Origin: Trichobilharzia szidati
Lineage: Eukaryota; Platyhelminthes; Trematoda; Strigeidida; Schistosomatidae
Direction: 5' to 3'
Length of the DNA stretch: 64,000 nt
NCBI GenBank assembly: GCA_944472155.2
Contig: OX235274.1
Location: forward strand, 40,360,052-40,424,051
The notes under the pieces were generated by a model. That model was given only the letters and a program-made list of their open reading frames with translations. It was not told the DNA's origin and did not search any database. Positions 1 through 11,164 of the stretch are shown piece by piece (position 1 is the first letter of the stretch; each line of letters opens with the position of its first letter). A program made the position numbers and the translations under genes.

Positions 1-245
1 ACTGAGTTCAGTTCAAATCATAGGAACAAGAGACAAGCAAAATTACACTATATTAAAGTGGGGGTGGGTGAGGTTAAGGCCAAAGATTACATAATCACAT
101 GAAAGAGAGAGTAAAGACATCCCGTTACCAGGAGGGCAAGGAAAGACTGATAACTGCTTCTTTCTGAACACATAAATCGGGTTTCAGGCGTTTGATACAG
201 ATTGCTTTGGCAAACTTGAGGAGAATTGAGCTTTTATAGTTCTTT
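1..245 (-). mobile_element. PLE family A, C-terminal ORF remnant and 3' flank
   Basis: Read on the minus strand, about 233 to 125 encodes a peptide containing CIKRLKPDLCVQKE and ending in SLPSW followed by TAA at 125-127. The same peptide (KRLKSDLCVQKE, then LPTW) ends the GIY-YIG-containing frame at 61,588-62,037, so this is the extreme C-terminus of the same Penelope-like element family. The downstream 124 bases also match 61,468-61,590. The rest of the element lies outside the window or is lost. Seen: the shared peptide and shared flank. Inferred: PLE identity, through the better-preserved copy. Confidence 0.75.
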
Positions 246-1094
246 GTGAAATAATTTATGTGTCATCTGTGTATACCTGTACCCACAGTTAGATAAAAAT
301 GTGACATTTGTTGCCAACTGATTTCTAATATGGTACTGTTAAACAAAGACGTTTTGCAAGGTAAACATTTGTGTAACGAAGAATATATCTGTCAATATTG
401 TCTGAGTGAGGTGTTGACAGCTAATGTTACACCAGAAACCTGCAAATCTTTAAGCAAATAGCTGAAATATAGATCCATATCAATACTGAAGATTTATAAA
501 CTTTTGAAATGACTGAGTACTGAGGTATTAATTTAACTAGGATTGAATGAATACTGAACATTTCGATGACTTCAGCAGAAAAAGAATGAGATGATCAGTG
601 GAATTTAGTTTTAGAATTCACTTTACTTTGTAATGGTACAGTTATACGGCTAATTTCGTTATATTTTGTATGTTTAATTTCCATCCTTCTAAACAATCTG
701 CTAGTCAAAAGGTTAATGAAACGAGGCTACCGAACACTTACTTTAACATACGTAAACTGATTGTGTAAAATAGGTCCGGCCAGTGAAATTGTAACACATC
801 GCTTTATACTCCAGTTGAACTGTTCCAACCAGAGTTTCATATTTTTGGTGCAGAACACATCAACAAAGGGGGTAATTATATTTAAAAGATGACTTTTTAT
901 TAGAAATGTCAATCTTAATTCATACAAACTTATTCTGTATGCAGAGTTTAATGTGTGAATTATCATTGCTTCTGCGGTTCATATGTTAAACTCCGAAATC
1001 TGCTTACAAAGGGAGTTTTTGCTCAGTCACTAAATTGACAAAGGATCTGGTCTTTTTTCATACCGAATGCGTAATCTTTTGAGTTTTGTCTTTT
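246..1094. other. No recognisable feature
   Basis: AT-rich sequence. Only short frames occur, including a 79-codon one at 727-966 on the minus strand that I do not recognise and that shows no domain motif. I see no SINE box, RT motif or terminal repeat. Confidence 0.5.
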
Positions 1095-1345
1095 AATTGT
1101 AGTATGTTTTTCCCTCAACCCCTATTAAATTTCTACCCCTTATTACTACTTTGGTTAACTTGACTCTCATCCAACTTCAGTTGAATTCTACTCACTCCGA
1201 CCAGTTGTCTTATAACACTCAATTCACTTACCTTATTTTAGTTTCTAACCAGTTTACACTTTTTATACTACTTAATCTGTTATTTTAGATTTCAAAATTC
1301 TCATGGTTCATCAAATTCCTTCCGTTACTAAGATAGTGTACTATA
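1095..1345. repeat. Unclassified dispersed repeat R1, copy 1
   Basis: This stretch aligns by eye in direct orientation to about 40,045-40,310. Shared blocks include GTTAACTTGACTCTC, TTCAGTTGAATTC and AATTCCTTCCGTTACTA, in the same order and spacing, and each copy is followed by TA-rich sequence. Coding potential is not conserved between copies, so it is probably the non-coding end of a transposon or a satellite-like unit. I cannot assign a family. Confidence 0.6.
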
Positions 1346-1386
1346 TATATATATATTTTATATATTTATATATTATATATATATTA
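1341..1386. repeat. (TA)n low-complexity tract
   Basis: Nearly pure alternating TA with short interruptions, immediately after repeat R1. Similar TA runs occur at 46,274-46,292, 46,380-46,396, 49,684-49,702 and 60,353-60,385. Confidence 0.9.
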
Positions 1387-1399
1387 CTTCTATTAGTAG

Positions 1400-2261
1400 T
1401 GAATATAACCCGAAGTAACATAGGCATATGATTTCAAATGTTAATCAGCTCACAACTGTAATACTTTATTACATTCTTCAAACTCTAAAAATAACCTAGA
1501 CAACTCCATCCTGATCTAAATTTAACAGCTTATTCGGTATATAATACAACATTATACTGACATGCATGTCTAGAACCCTAGGCATAACCAAATTCCTAGT
1601 TTCCCGAAAGGCCATGTAAGATAAAATCACGCCTTAAACGCTCGTGTAATGAAAGCGCTCATCATCCCATTCACATTTAACTCAATAAAAGAGTGTAGTA
1701 ATTCGATACCTGACTACAATGAATTTGATGTTATTATGCAACTTGATTAGAATCATAGTAGCATTTGAGTCATTTTGTATTCACCAAGGGCAGAATATAA
1801 ATGATTATGCCCAGGAAGTTAGAAATCCTATTGATTACTATTATTATTATTGTAAATGCTTTGCTTCAGCATCAAATCATCAAATTAAGCCATTCAGTGC
1901 TTCACATAGTAGAATCATCAGTGGCTATGTAGCATTAACGTCTCTAAATAATACTGGTGGGATGGTATTAATGCTGCCCATGACGACGAATGTCCAGCAG
2001 TGATCAGTAGTACGATATTAGTATTAGCATTTGTACGAATTCATCGACTTGTTTTTTTTCATGAAATAAGGACATTCATGCTTTCATAGAAATAGTTCCA
2101 CTTAATAAAACATTCTTTTTCAAGCCGCTAGAAAATAATTTTATCTAACTCACCTGTTAATCTGAAAATATAGTTTAAAAGGTTAACTGCATTCAAGATT
2201 CAACAGCACATGCACTACTTTCATTATTTTAAACTCACCATATTTTATTCAGAATTAGTTT
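1400..2261. other. No recognisable feature
   Basis: AT-rich DNA with one 94-codon frame (1,719-2,003, plus) that lacks any motif I know. Its residue run DYYYYYC reflects an ATT-rich tract, so it is probably fortuitous. Confidence 0.5.
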
Positions 2262-2770
2262 GTTCAGAACTTCCGTTTCGGCGGCCTACTTAAAAGTTTG
2301 GCTGCCAAAAAACCTCCATCAATATGTTTCATATAGTTTCTCTTATTCTGTTAGTTTAAATCTACTAAAATATGACCCCTAATAATATTGTTTACTCTGG
2401 AGAGTATTTAAAACATTCACGACTTACGGTTTCACAAGTTTCTAATAAACGTAAGGAAAAGCATAATCATGGGTGGCAGCGTATCACAGTACATGAGACG
2501 ACCGTTCATGAGTGGTATCCTTCGTTCACAAAATGTCCTGAACTTGGCATTCAACAAAATGTCATGTATTTCTCGAAGTAGACAAAGGAGAGAAATCATA
2601 ATGGATTGGTTTTGCGCTTTAGGTCGGATAGAACTCCGTCACATGATCTGTGGTAAATTGATCTTTTATTTGAAGATCCTGGACGAAGGGGAAATATCAT
2701 GTAATAAACTCCTTTGGAAATTCTCCATACTATATGAACATTGTTCAGAATAAGGCTATTATTATTATAT
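2262..2770. repeat. Unclassified dispersed repeat R2, copy 1
   Basis: About 500 bp that matches 9,395-9,850 in inverted orientation. Matching blocks include TTTAAATCTACTAAAA, CTGGAGAGTATTTAAAACATT, GGATTGTTTTGCGCTT-like sequence, and GAAGATCCTGGACGAAG near the other end. The middle is less well conserved. No long frame is shared. The length and single inverted partner suit a non-autonomous element or LTR-like unit, but I do not recognise it. Confidence 0.7.
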
Positions 2771-2857
2771 TTTTGTCTTCTAAAATAATCTCAGATTCCC
2801 TTTATGATAATCTCTCTTCGTGGAAACGAAAAATAAGTATGTTAATGCTTAAAAACT

Positions 2858-3091
2858 GTGTCGGTGGCACAGCGGTAGAATGCTCGCCAACCACGCATGT
2901 GGTCTGGGTTTCGATCCCCGGTCGATGCACTCCTTTACCTCGCTAAGCCAGTAATAAGACTGGTAAAGAGAGAGGGTTAGGCATGAGCCTAGCAACCTCA
3001 TCTCGTAGAAATAAACACCACTGCTACCGAAACTTCAAGCCTCTAGCTTGAAGCCACCCTATGTTCCAGTGGGAACGTAAAGGAATAAAAA
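2858..3091 (+). mobile_element. tRNA-headed SINE with LINE-like tail (class T)
   Basis: The head reads like a tRNA gene. An A-box-like TGGCACAGCGGTAGAATGC starts at about 2,865 and the B box GGGTTTCGATCCCC is at 2,906-2,919, about 40 bp later. Both are internal RNA polymerase III promoter elements. The body continues with a conserved module (CTCCTTTACCTCGCTAAGCC) and a GGTTAGGCATGAG block, and the tail CCTATGTTCCAGTGGGAACG ends in an A-rich GGAATAAAAA. Other class T copies are at 7,115, 9,036, 11,765, 12,323, 18,853, 27,478 and 55,428. The tail resembles the 3' end of the local RTE LINE. Probably a dead copy with slightly altered boxes. Confidence 0.85.
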
Positions 3092-3892
3092 GAATGCCTA
3101 AAAGCTGTGGTAATTGACTTTCACTATCAGTTTTTGCTGCACCACTGTCTAGAGAATTAATTCATTATATGACTACATGTTGTGTCAGGTTTCTGATGGT
3201 GTTCGCCCACTTATTTTACTCATATTTATGCATATAAAAATGGATTTATGCAAAGAATTATTTTAATATATGTCACGTAAGAACAGGGAAGAATTAAAAT
3301 TTGCCTCATTAAACTCTAATTAGACAATACATTCATTGTACATTGAACTAACATTGATAATTACAAAAATTCAACACAAAGCGCTCATTTCTAAAAATGT
3401 ACTGTTAATACAAATTTGCTTCGACCAGAATCGACATAAGTACGCAACAGATTACATAACGTTGTCTGGTAGGAAACGCGACAACGCAGAGATGTTTCAA
3501 GGTGTTGAACAAATAAATCTTTCTCTCTAAAATCTAAAAGAAGCCGGACGATATGTGGCACGAAACTGGGCTTATTAACAATTTACAGTGATATTGTACG
3601 TTGAGTGAGAAGCTAATATAGGATATATATATAGTTCACTTATTTCAACCCCGATAAAAACCATCCTTTAATATCTTCGAAAACGTAACAATAATGATTT
3701 ACAGGAAACAATAGTTACTATGCAGTTTTAAACGACATTTTATAATAAACACAATGTATAGTGATAGCTGCTGGTATATTATTCTTATTGTTTATGTTTC
3801 AGTTTACTGAACATGTTCAAAGACATACTCAGTAAATATAATAATAACTCTTATTAGGTTATTAGAAACGTATACTTGGAAAATCATGGACA
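3092..3892. other. No recognisable feature
   Basis: AT-rich sequence with a 64-codon plus-strand frame at 3,336-3,530 that shows no motif. I see no transposon end or RNA gene here. Confidence 0.45.
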
Positions 3893-4345
3893 CCAAGAGA
3901 TGCGTCACACAAAATCTCATGGTTTGTACAAGGTCTAGGATACTGCACGGACTTCCAGACCAAAGCAGATAGTTGTCTCAAGGAACCACCCTCTAAGCTT
4001 TTGACTTGAATATTGATCTCTAGAGCAGTGAAGCAGCGTCAGGAGTTACCTTCCAATGGTTTCAGGTGCTCAGAACACATTCGTAGGCGATTCAATACTT
4101 TCGAATTCTGGACCCCATGTACACCATATGTTCGCAATCAGGAGTTTTCAGTTTCCTAAGGTAAACCTACATGTCCACCAGTCTGGTTGTTAGAGCCGGA
4201 CGTTCGCATTCTCTGTGCTACACTTTTATGAGGCACACTCTCGCCATGGGAAGGCATTGCATAGGAATTATCCGGCGGAGGCTATGAACGTGTGGTCACA
4301 TGAGGGCATTTTGAGATGGTAACCGAAGTCCACCTACTCTCGATC
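3893..4345. other. GC-richer unidentified block
   Basis: Base composition rises clearly over both flanks. Phrases such as CTATGAACGTGTGGTCACAT and ATGGGAAGGCATTGCATAGG look like once-constrained sequence, but no frame longer than about 60 codons survives and no partner occurs in the window. A remnant of a long repeat present elsewhere in the genome is the likeliest explanation (inference). Confidence 0.4.
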
Positions 4346-4526
4346 TAAATATAAAGGTGCTTATTTAACCTAATACTCCTGCTAACAAGTCATTTGTTTC
4401 AAAGCAAAATGAATGAGTCATTTGTTTGGCTAAAGGAGACTTTCAAAGCATCATGAACTGAATCATAATCATTTGAGTCAAGTGAATCACATTAATAATT
4501 TTTAATAATAATAATAAAAGACATGT

Positions 4527-4771
4527 GGAATACCATATTAGATAAGTTTATTTTATATATCACACAGTGATACAGTATCAACAAATGGACGATGTTTCGA
4601 GAATTACAAACTGTGAAGCCGCATGACTAAACTGATCTGATTATGAGGAATAATTTATGATCGAAACGCTGTCCAGTTGTTAATACTGCATCACTGTGTG
4701 ATATCTGAGGTAAACTTACCTAATATGGAATTGCATTCTACCACAATGCTCAAGTTCTACACTTACACACA
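4527..4771. mobile_element. Head-to-head pair of PLE family B terminal repeats
   Basis: The left arm (4,527-4,618) contains AATACCATATTAGATAAG, CACACAGTGAT and a TGTTTCGAG block. The right arm (4,625-4,771) carries the same landmarks in reverse order as reverse complements (GATCGAAAC, ATCACTGTGTGAT, CTAATATGGAATTGCATTC). The same terminal repeat flanks the PLE at 16,409-17,758 and precedes the one at 62,590. Here no ORF lies between the arms, so the locus is a solo inverted pair. The right arm holds a hammerhead-like layout: 5' strand AACTGAT, then CTGATTATGAG, a loop, CGAAAC, and GTC before CAGTTG (4,630-4,679). Confidence 0.75.
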
Positions 4772-5287
4772 TATGGAGTACTCTTAGTAATCTTAAATAA
4801 GTTTCCATCAATAGGATTGCATTTTTATATAACTCACTGCATTGGTCAAAAGTTTTCAATTAATCAATTTTGATATCAGGAAATCGTGCTTTTTTATTAG
4901 CCTTCTGGTAAACAGATTCGTCTAAATGTATGCTAGCGTTAGTACTTGCTCTAGGAAAGTCTTTCTTGGAGCACATATATATATCAGCTAAAATATCTTT
5001 TATGACATTGCTTAGAACTTGAATAAGGTATTTAGAAGACAAATTTCGTGAGTGAAAACCATATCCTGAGAAAATAAATAGTTTAATGAAAAAAATATAC
5101 GCTCAGTATAGGCATCCTCATGTAATATTAGTAATCCATCTATTCCACAGGATGATTTTATTCAGAATAAGATTTTCCTATTTTATTATTAAAACAAATT
5201 TTCTCCCTAAATAAATGAAATCAAAAGAGATAATCGTGACAATTGTAGTTTGTGTCTACTAATTCAGGAAAAGTCGTTTCACTTATT
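4772..5287. other. No recognisable feature
   Basis: AT-rich spacer. A 60-codon minus-strand frame at 4,860-5,042 has no motif I recognise. Confidence 0.45.
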
Positions 5288-5590
5288 GGTTACAGGATTT
5301 CATCATCAGCTGACATTGGTTAGAGAACCATTGGAAAACCAGGTGGGAGTACTGGACAGCTGCTTCGTCCTAGTTTGAGGCTCTTCAGCAGTACGCATTC
5401 ACCGGGAGTTGAACCCAGGAGCTTCTGCTTACAAGGCGAACTCGTAGACCATTAGACTGCCGGGACCCCATCCAATGTCCCATGAATTCTAACTTCTGCC
5501 AATTCAGGATATAGCACAACCGCTAGTTAGTGTCTTCGGCGAGTATTTGTCCTCACATCCGAGCTGCTGCACCCTCCTGGTCACGGCTTC
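5288..5590 (-). mobile_element. tRNA-headed hammerhead SINE (class H), minus strand
   Basis: On the minus strand the order is a leader of about 130 nt, a tRNA-like head, a hammerhead motif, and a tail ending ...GATGAAATCCTGTAACC. The head has an A-box-like segment before GGTCTACGAG and a B box that reads GGGTTCAACTCCC here instead of GGTTCGAAC. The hammerhead at 5,347-5,396 keeps stem I (GTACTG with CAGTAC), the core CTGAAGA, and the palindromic stem III GCAGCTGT before the cleavage position. GAAA has become GAAG, and one strand of stem II is altered (GCCTC against GGAC). The class is defined by about twenty copies in this window. Established: hammerhead-bearing tRNA-like SINEs are known in schistosomes as SM-alpha. 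This copy is probably inactive or weak. Confidence 0.85.
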
Positions 5591-5593
5591 CCC

Positions 5594-5779
5594 TATGTGG
5601 CACAGTGGTTAGGACTCTCGCCGACTATGCACATGGTCCAAGGTTCGATCCCCTGCCAACACACACCCGATATCTATGGTTGACCTGCATAATTTGGGCT
5701 ACCGATATCCAAGCTGAAAATTCCATACTTGTACGGAAAATACGGTGTGACATCAAGCTGTACCCAAAATAAAAAAATA
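5594..5779 (+). mobile_element. Short tRNA-headed SINE (class S), plus strand
   Basis: A TGGCACAGTGGTTAGGACTC A-box segment is followed by the B box GGTTCGATCCCC at 5,642-5,653. Then comes a body different from classes T and H (GGTTGACCTGCATAATTTGG, TACGGTGTGACATCAAGCTG), ending in an oligo-A run. A second copy lies on the minus strand at 39,650-39,836 with the same body. The start is four bases from the end of the preceding class H copy, so the two elements abut. Confidence 0.85.
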
Positions 5780-7114
5780 TGTTAATCTTGCTTCATTGCT
5801 CTTTTGCCATCCATTATAATACTTTGACCTTAATTGATGACGAACATGGAAAGCGATAGTCTGAAGCATCTTCAAAAATATTCCAGTGGAAATAAGACGA
5901 TACTTTTTGGTTGATTTAAACAAAAACAGAAGGAAAAGATTTGTAACTCAGATAACTTCGAAATGTAGTTAGCATTTGAGATGTTATGTAAGAGGCCAGT
6001 GAAAGCTTTTCTGTTAAAACATCCATCTCAAAGTAAGGATGAATACAAAACACAAGAGAAAAAATACATGTTTGATGGAAGAGAGTAATTTTAGTGGCGG
6101 AAAGTTCAAGAAGTCTGCCATTGCGAGGTATTCAATGTGCAAAAGAGAATAACATTTCCTCACTACAGCATTGAGTCCTAGCGTTTAATTCTGTCTTTGC
6201 GGAGATGCTCCTAGAGGTAGTGTTAGAAACTTGTTTTATATTAGTCATTCGTGGAAGCGAAATTTACTCAAATTTACATTACTAGCTGAAAACATTCGTA
6301 TTACATAATAAATCTACTGTGTTTAATATGAATTAGATTATATTATTGAAGCAGATTTCAGCACTTATCTATGAAATCCATCCTCTTTAGCTTTTGCTTC
6401 GGTAGATCCAGCTGGAAGGAAGCCTGAAAGAATACATAAACACTTCTGAAGGCGTTTTACTAAGGAAAACCCATCATTATGCAATAATTTTGTTCTTAAA
6501 CACAAATTTATTTTCACTATGCTGTAATATAAGCGTAAATCTGCTGTGTCATTCATCCCATGTACTTTGAAATATGTTGAGTATTATTTTTGTAAAATTC
6601 TTATAAAAATTAAAAATTTCAAAAATATGCAATAAACACGAAGATGTTACTGACAAAACAACTATTTTGATATTCTGTCAAATCTTAGATAAATTCCATT
6701 TTATACTTTCAAGAGTGTATTTGTCTTTGTATTTAAAGAAGTTACTGAAATGTCTGTCATATCAGGTAATTAACGTGAAAATTAGTGATTTTAAAGTGGC
6801 TTTATTTAAAAGATTTTGAATATGATTGATTTAATCAAGAAGTAGTCTTCTTATCAGTACAGATAAGTTAGGTATTAACTTGTTCTTATTTGTACACTAA
6901 AGAATCATTGTTTGCACTGTTATTATTACAGATTAAACGGTATACCGATAGCATAATATGCGTTGAAGTATTTCATGCTTACATTTATCGCACAAGGGGT
7001 TAAGTAAGAATGACAACAGTCACACTAACTCATAAAGTGTTCAAGCCTAATAATACGTTAACTAGTGTTAGTCTTAATTTGTTGTCCAGGCTGGCTAAAG
7101 ATTATATTTTATTT
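5780..7114. other. No recognisable feature
   Basis: About 1.3 kb of AT-rich DNA. A 63-codon minus-strand frame at 6,365-6,556 shows no domain. I see no repeats shared with the rest of the window. Confidence 0.45.
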
Positions 7115-7325
7115 CTTTGTATCCCCATTTGAACTTAGGGCTTCGAGACTGAATTTGAAGTTTTAGTAGCAGTGGTATTTTTACTGGGTGGGAATGCCTA
7201 ACCTTTCCTGTCCACAAGGCTTACTACCGTTTGACCAAGGTTAAGGAGTGTGTCGTCTAGTGATCAAATCCCAGACCACGTCTTGTGGTTGGCAGGTGTT
7301 TTACCACTAAACCACCGGCACAGAA
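7115..7325 (-). mobile_element. Class T SINE, minus strand, degraded
   Basis: The minus strand shows an A-box-like TGGTTTAGTGGTAAAACACC, a B-box region altered to GGGATTTGATCAC, the CTCCTTAACCTTGG module, and a tail that ends at GCCCTAAGTTC. Insertions and base changes are spread along the whole copy, so it is old. Confidence 0.75.
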
Positions 7326-7807
7326 CACATTCGAATTTATCGAAAACAGTATTCGTTTTTCATTTATCAATGTTTGAAATTATGATGACCCAAAAGTTTT
7401 GAACCAATGAAAAGTTTGCGATTTACCACTGTAGTCGTTCGGCATCACCAGGACACCAATGGTAATTGCATGAAAGAAATATGAGAATTTGATGAGAAAA
7501 ATTTCCTTCATTAGCTACCTTTAAAGCAACAGCTGTCTGCATTGAACCATCTTTTTGCTTCTTAGTGACACGATGAGTACTATTCGATTAATTTTGCCCA
7601 CAGAATGTGAAAATTTGATCACTATTAATTTTTGTGCAGATGTGTAGATCAGCATCACCTTTCATAATTCATTGTTAGACTTGAACAACTTACAAGTGAG
7701 TCATTGCATTCACAAGAATGTTTCTTGTAGGAAAGATATACTGACTACGTTATGATGTTGAAAAGTATATGTGGAATGCGTAAATATAAAGCATTCATTT
7801 CTCTAAA

Positions 7808-8700
7808 TTATATTATTATATTATTGTTTCCTTTAATTCCTAGAGGAACATAGGGCTTCAGCCGTGCGTCTCCATTGCGTTCGGTTCTCTGCTAGAATCT
7901 TCACCTGGCTCCATGTCTGACCACATGCTTTCATCTCCTCTTCACATGACCTCCTCCAAGTCACCCTTGGACAACCAACTCGCCGCTTCCCTTTCGGGTT
8001 CCACTCGAGCGATGGCTTGTCTAGTGATGTCACTTGATGGTTTCCTCAGAGTATGGCCAATCCATCTCCATTTCTTCCTGCCTATTTGTTTCACAATCGG
8101 TTCCTGGTTGGTTTTCTCCCGGAGATCCCTGTTGCTGATCTTTTCTGGCCATCTGATCTTGAGTATTGAGCGAAGACAACTGTTAATGAAGGTCTGTAGT
8201 TTGTTTGAGATGCTCTTTATGACGCGCAGTGCAAGTCTCTGATCCATATAGTAGCACTGACTTCACATTGGAGTTGAAAATCCGGATCTTATTTTTGATG
8301 CTGAGTGCTGTTGACCTCCACACACTCGTCGTCGTCAGTTCCGCCTGTAGTTGAAACGATGCTTCCCAGGTAGGTAAAAGAGGTTGTTTCTTTCAGGTTC
8401 CTTCCATTTATGCTGATCGTTGTCTGTTGTTTTTGCTGTTGGTGGTGTTGTTGAGGAATCTTCAACACCTCTGTCTTCTCTATGTTCACCTGAAGTCCAA
8501 TCTTTGATGCTTCTTCTGCCAACTTGTTGCTTTTCGCTTGCATATCTTCCAGTTTGTGGGAAATCAGACATATATCATCGGCGAAGTCCAGATCCTCCAA
8601 GTTTTTAGTATGATTCCATTTTATGCCTGTTTCCTCATTGTCCGCTTTTTGTCGCATTATCCAGTCTACTGCAATCCTGCACTGATAGTTTGTATCTACT
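7808..8700 (-). mobile_element. RTE-clade LINE, 3' part of reverse transcriptase
   Basis: The minus strand encodes VDWIMRQK, then the catalytic LDFADDICLI (FADD codons at 8,574-8,588), GLQVNIEKTEVLKI, SFTYLGSIVS, KLQTFINSCLRSILKIRWPE and [18 protein letters not shown] sequence. It ends with RRVGCPRVTWRR and CSSRN near 7,833. These are hallmark blocks of the RT and C-terminal region of RTE-clade elements such as SR2/Perere-3. The frame shifts near 8,330 and again near 7,960, so it is a pseudogene. The 3' terminus is an ATT-rich tail at 7,808-7,826. The 5' truncation falls near 8,700, before the palm subdomain. Confidence 0.88.
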
Positions 8701-9035
8701 AATGTAACAAATCGTTTTTGCAACAAAACTGCCTTACAAAATGAATCACCTTTTGTGAATTATAGCCTCACAAGTAGATATATCACTGAACCAGTTTTAT
8801 ACAAAACATGAATAACTCAAAATAAAAAAAGGATTTTCTTTAAGTCAGATGGGAATTTTTTTCTCAGACATCAGTTTGTCCTTTTTACTGAAAACAAACA
8901 AACAATATCTTGTTTAAACCTGCCTCACATGATATTCAAAACACTGTGATACCTTTTTTCAGTGATTTAGTAAAGTAATTATTACCATACCATGTTGAAA
9001 AAAACCCAGTTTCTCTTCCTATCACCAAAGTTAAG
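8701..9035. other. No recognisable feature
   Basis: AT-rich spacer between the truncated LINE and the next SINE. Nothing identifiable. Confidence 0.45.
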
Positions 9036-9245
9036 TGTGCACTGGTGGTTCGGTGTTAGAATGCTCTCCAGCCACGTAAGTGGTCCAAACTCCTTCCCCT
9101 CCTGAAACACTTCTAGACCTCGCTTGACCGGCAGCAAGCTTTCAAAAGAGGGAAGATTGGGCGTAAGGCTACTAATCTCACTCATGAGAAAACTCCAATG
9201 AAACTGAGAAGTTCAGACTTTCCACTCGAAACACTAAAGGAACAA
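9036..9245 (+). mobile_element. Class T SINE, plus strand, degraded
   Basis: The A-box segment reads TGGTGGTTCGGTGTTAGAATG and the head continues CCAGCCACGTAAGTGGTCC, but the B box is lost (CCAAACTCCTTCCCC). The GGGAAGATTGGGCGTAAGGC module and the CACTCGAAACACTAAAGGAA tail remain. An old copy without a usable internal promoter. Confidence 0.7.
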
Positions 9246-9394
9246 TTTTGAAGGTTTTTTTTAAAGTAAGCACTGCTATAAAACACTTTAGAAGTAATAA
9301 CTATCAGTTTAGTTTTAATAGCTGCATCATTTCGATGGCTTTAGTTTTTATGTAGATTTCGACATTTCTTACTCAGGCTTTACTTAATAATAAT

Positions 9395-9850
9395 AGTAGC
9401 TTTATTCCGAACAGTGTTTATTCTATAATATTTTCTCTTCGTCCAGGATCTTCAAATAAAAGATTAATTTACCGCAGACCATGTGACACAGTTCTATCCG
9501 ACCTCAAGCGCAAAACAATCCATTACGACATCTCTCCTTTGTCTCCTTCGGAGAATGCACGAAATTTTAGTGAGTGCCAATTATAAAGACTTCATGAGTA
9601 CATTTTATGGACCAGTGACACTACTCAGGAACAGCTACCCCACCATGTATTGGTACGTGCTGCCACTTAGGATTATACTTCTCATGTTTAGCGGAAACTT
9701 GTGAAACCTCAGGTCGTGAATGTTTTAAATACTCTCCAGAGTAAAAAAATACTATTAGGGGTCATGTTTTAGTAGATTTAAACAGACAGAATATGAGAAA
9801 CTGTATCCAATATATTGGTAGAGGCTTTCAGTAGCGCGCAATTTTCAAGA
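9395..9850. repeat. Unclassified dispersed repeat R2, copy 2 (inverted)
   Basis: Reverse-complement counterpart of 2,262-2,770. Shared blocks are CTTCGTCCAGGATCTTC, AATGTTTTAAATACTCTCCAG and TTTTAGTAGATTTAAA. The 73-codon frame at 9,483-9,704 is not conserved in the other copy and is probably fortuitous. Confidence 0.7.
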
Positions 9851-10140
9851 AGGCGGTCTATTAAAATTTACATTGATAATACCTAGAACGTGCGTGCTAT
9901 TGGTTTAAATCACCTCACGAGCTATCTTCTTTGCCTTGTTCATGAAATTTGCTCTTAAAGTGCAAAGCAAGGCAGTTTAATTAAGTCATTATAGGGATCT
10001 CTTTTCATAACTTTTCTTTAGGGGTTTTATGTACAGTGTTCATTGTCAACAAAGGTCAGAAGTTAATTTCAATAAATAATAAAAATAAATTGTGTACCAG
10101 AAATATAAATATGTGAAAAATAGTAAATAATCTAAAGAAT

Positions 10141-10620
10141 ATGGAACAAGATTTGGATTTTCAACACAAATATGAGGTCAGTCCTTCTATACTGGTCGGG
10201 AAACTTGGCGATCACGTCACGGAAAGCATTTCCAACCGACAGTTACAGACTTTTATCAACAGCTATCCACTTCGCTGGCTACATATTGAAGATCAAATGG
10301 CCGGCCGGCCAGAAAGAATAAGCAACAAGAAACTCTCACTGGGGAACAAACCAACCAAGAGCCCATTGATCAACAAATATGTAGGAGAATGTGGAGATAG
10401 ATCGGGCATACGTTGAAATGGCCGTCGAATGACATCGCGTGCCAGGCCATTGAGTAGAATTCCAATAGGAAGTGATGAGTGGGTCATCGGAGCTAGGGTG
10501 ACGTGGAGGAGATCCTGCGAGGAGGAGACGAGAGAACAGGACAAAATGGGGATGTGTTGTTGATGCCGTACGTTCCACTTGGAACCCAAGAGAATATTAA
10601 TAATAATAATAATAATCGAG
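10141..10620 (+). mobile_element. RTE-clade LINE, 3' end fragment
   Basis: The plus strand encodes ISNRQLQTFINS, a frameshifted equivalent of LKIRWPERISNKKL, and the downstream GDVEEIL-like end, followed by GTTCCACTTGGAACCCAAGAG and an (ATA)n tail at 10,598-10,618. The layout matches the last 480 bp of the elements at 7,808 and 21,888. Several indels break the frame. Confidence 0.8.
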
Positions 10621-11164
10621 AAAGATGGCAACTAAATAGTTAGGTGATGAACAGTCATTTGGAAATAATTGATATGAAACAAGATAACGAATAATTACAA
10701 ACAGTTTATAAAAATAAAAAGATAACACACTGTTATACAACAAATCAAGAAAATAAAATTTGTACCAAGGCAATGGTAGTAAAAGAGGTTGTATAAAATG
10801 TTTCGGAAGACAAAATTCAGGCTTTTCCTTATAAATTGCTAGAGCTTCGGCCAAATGAAGAAGACGTAGGCGAAATACTTTCTAACGGCTTTTTTTACTC
10901 TATTCATGACTTTTAGTAGAATTTTGTTGATATGGCATGGTCAAAGTAATAACGCGCTGCATACTTCAACCGTTGAAAAGAGAATGCCTAATTGTTGTCA
11001 ATCAGCGTAGATAAGTGTACAGTCTTGAAGAGAATTTCACGACAAGGGATATCTTTCATGACTCATATATTCTCAATCTACACTGCATGAGAATTTTTCA
11101 TACTTTGAAGAACACAGCTAGAGTAATTAATTCATTGTTAGAGTTAGAAAATTATTTACATCTA
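10621..11164. other. No recognisable feature
   Basis: AT-rich spacer containing only short frames. I see no repeat match inside the window. Confidence 0.45.

Noticed and set aside
8420..8608. Plus-strand frame opposite the RTE reverse transcriptase
   Set aside because: Antisense shadow of the conserved RT sequence; the same is true of plus or minus shadows at 7,913, 22,232 and 31,104.
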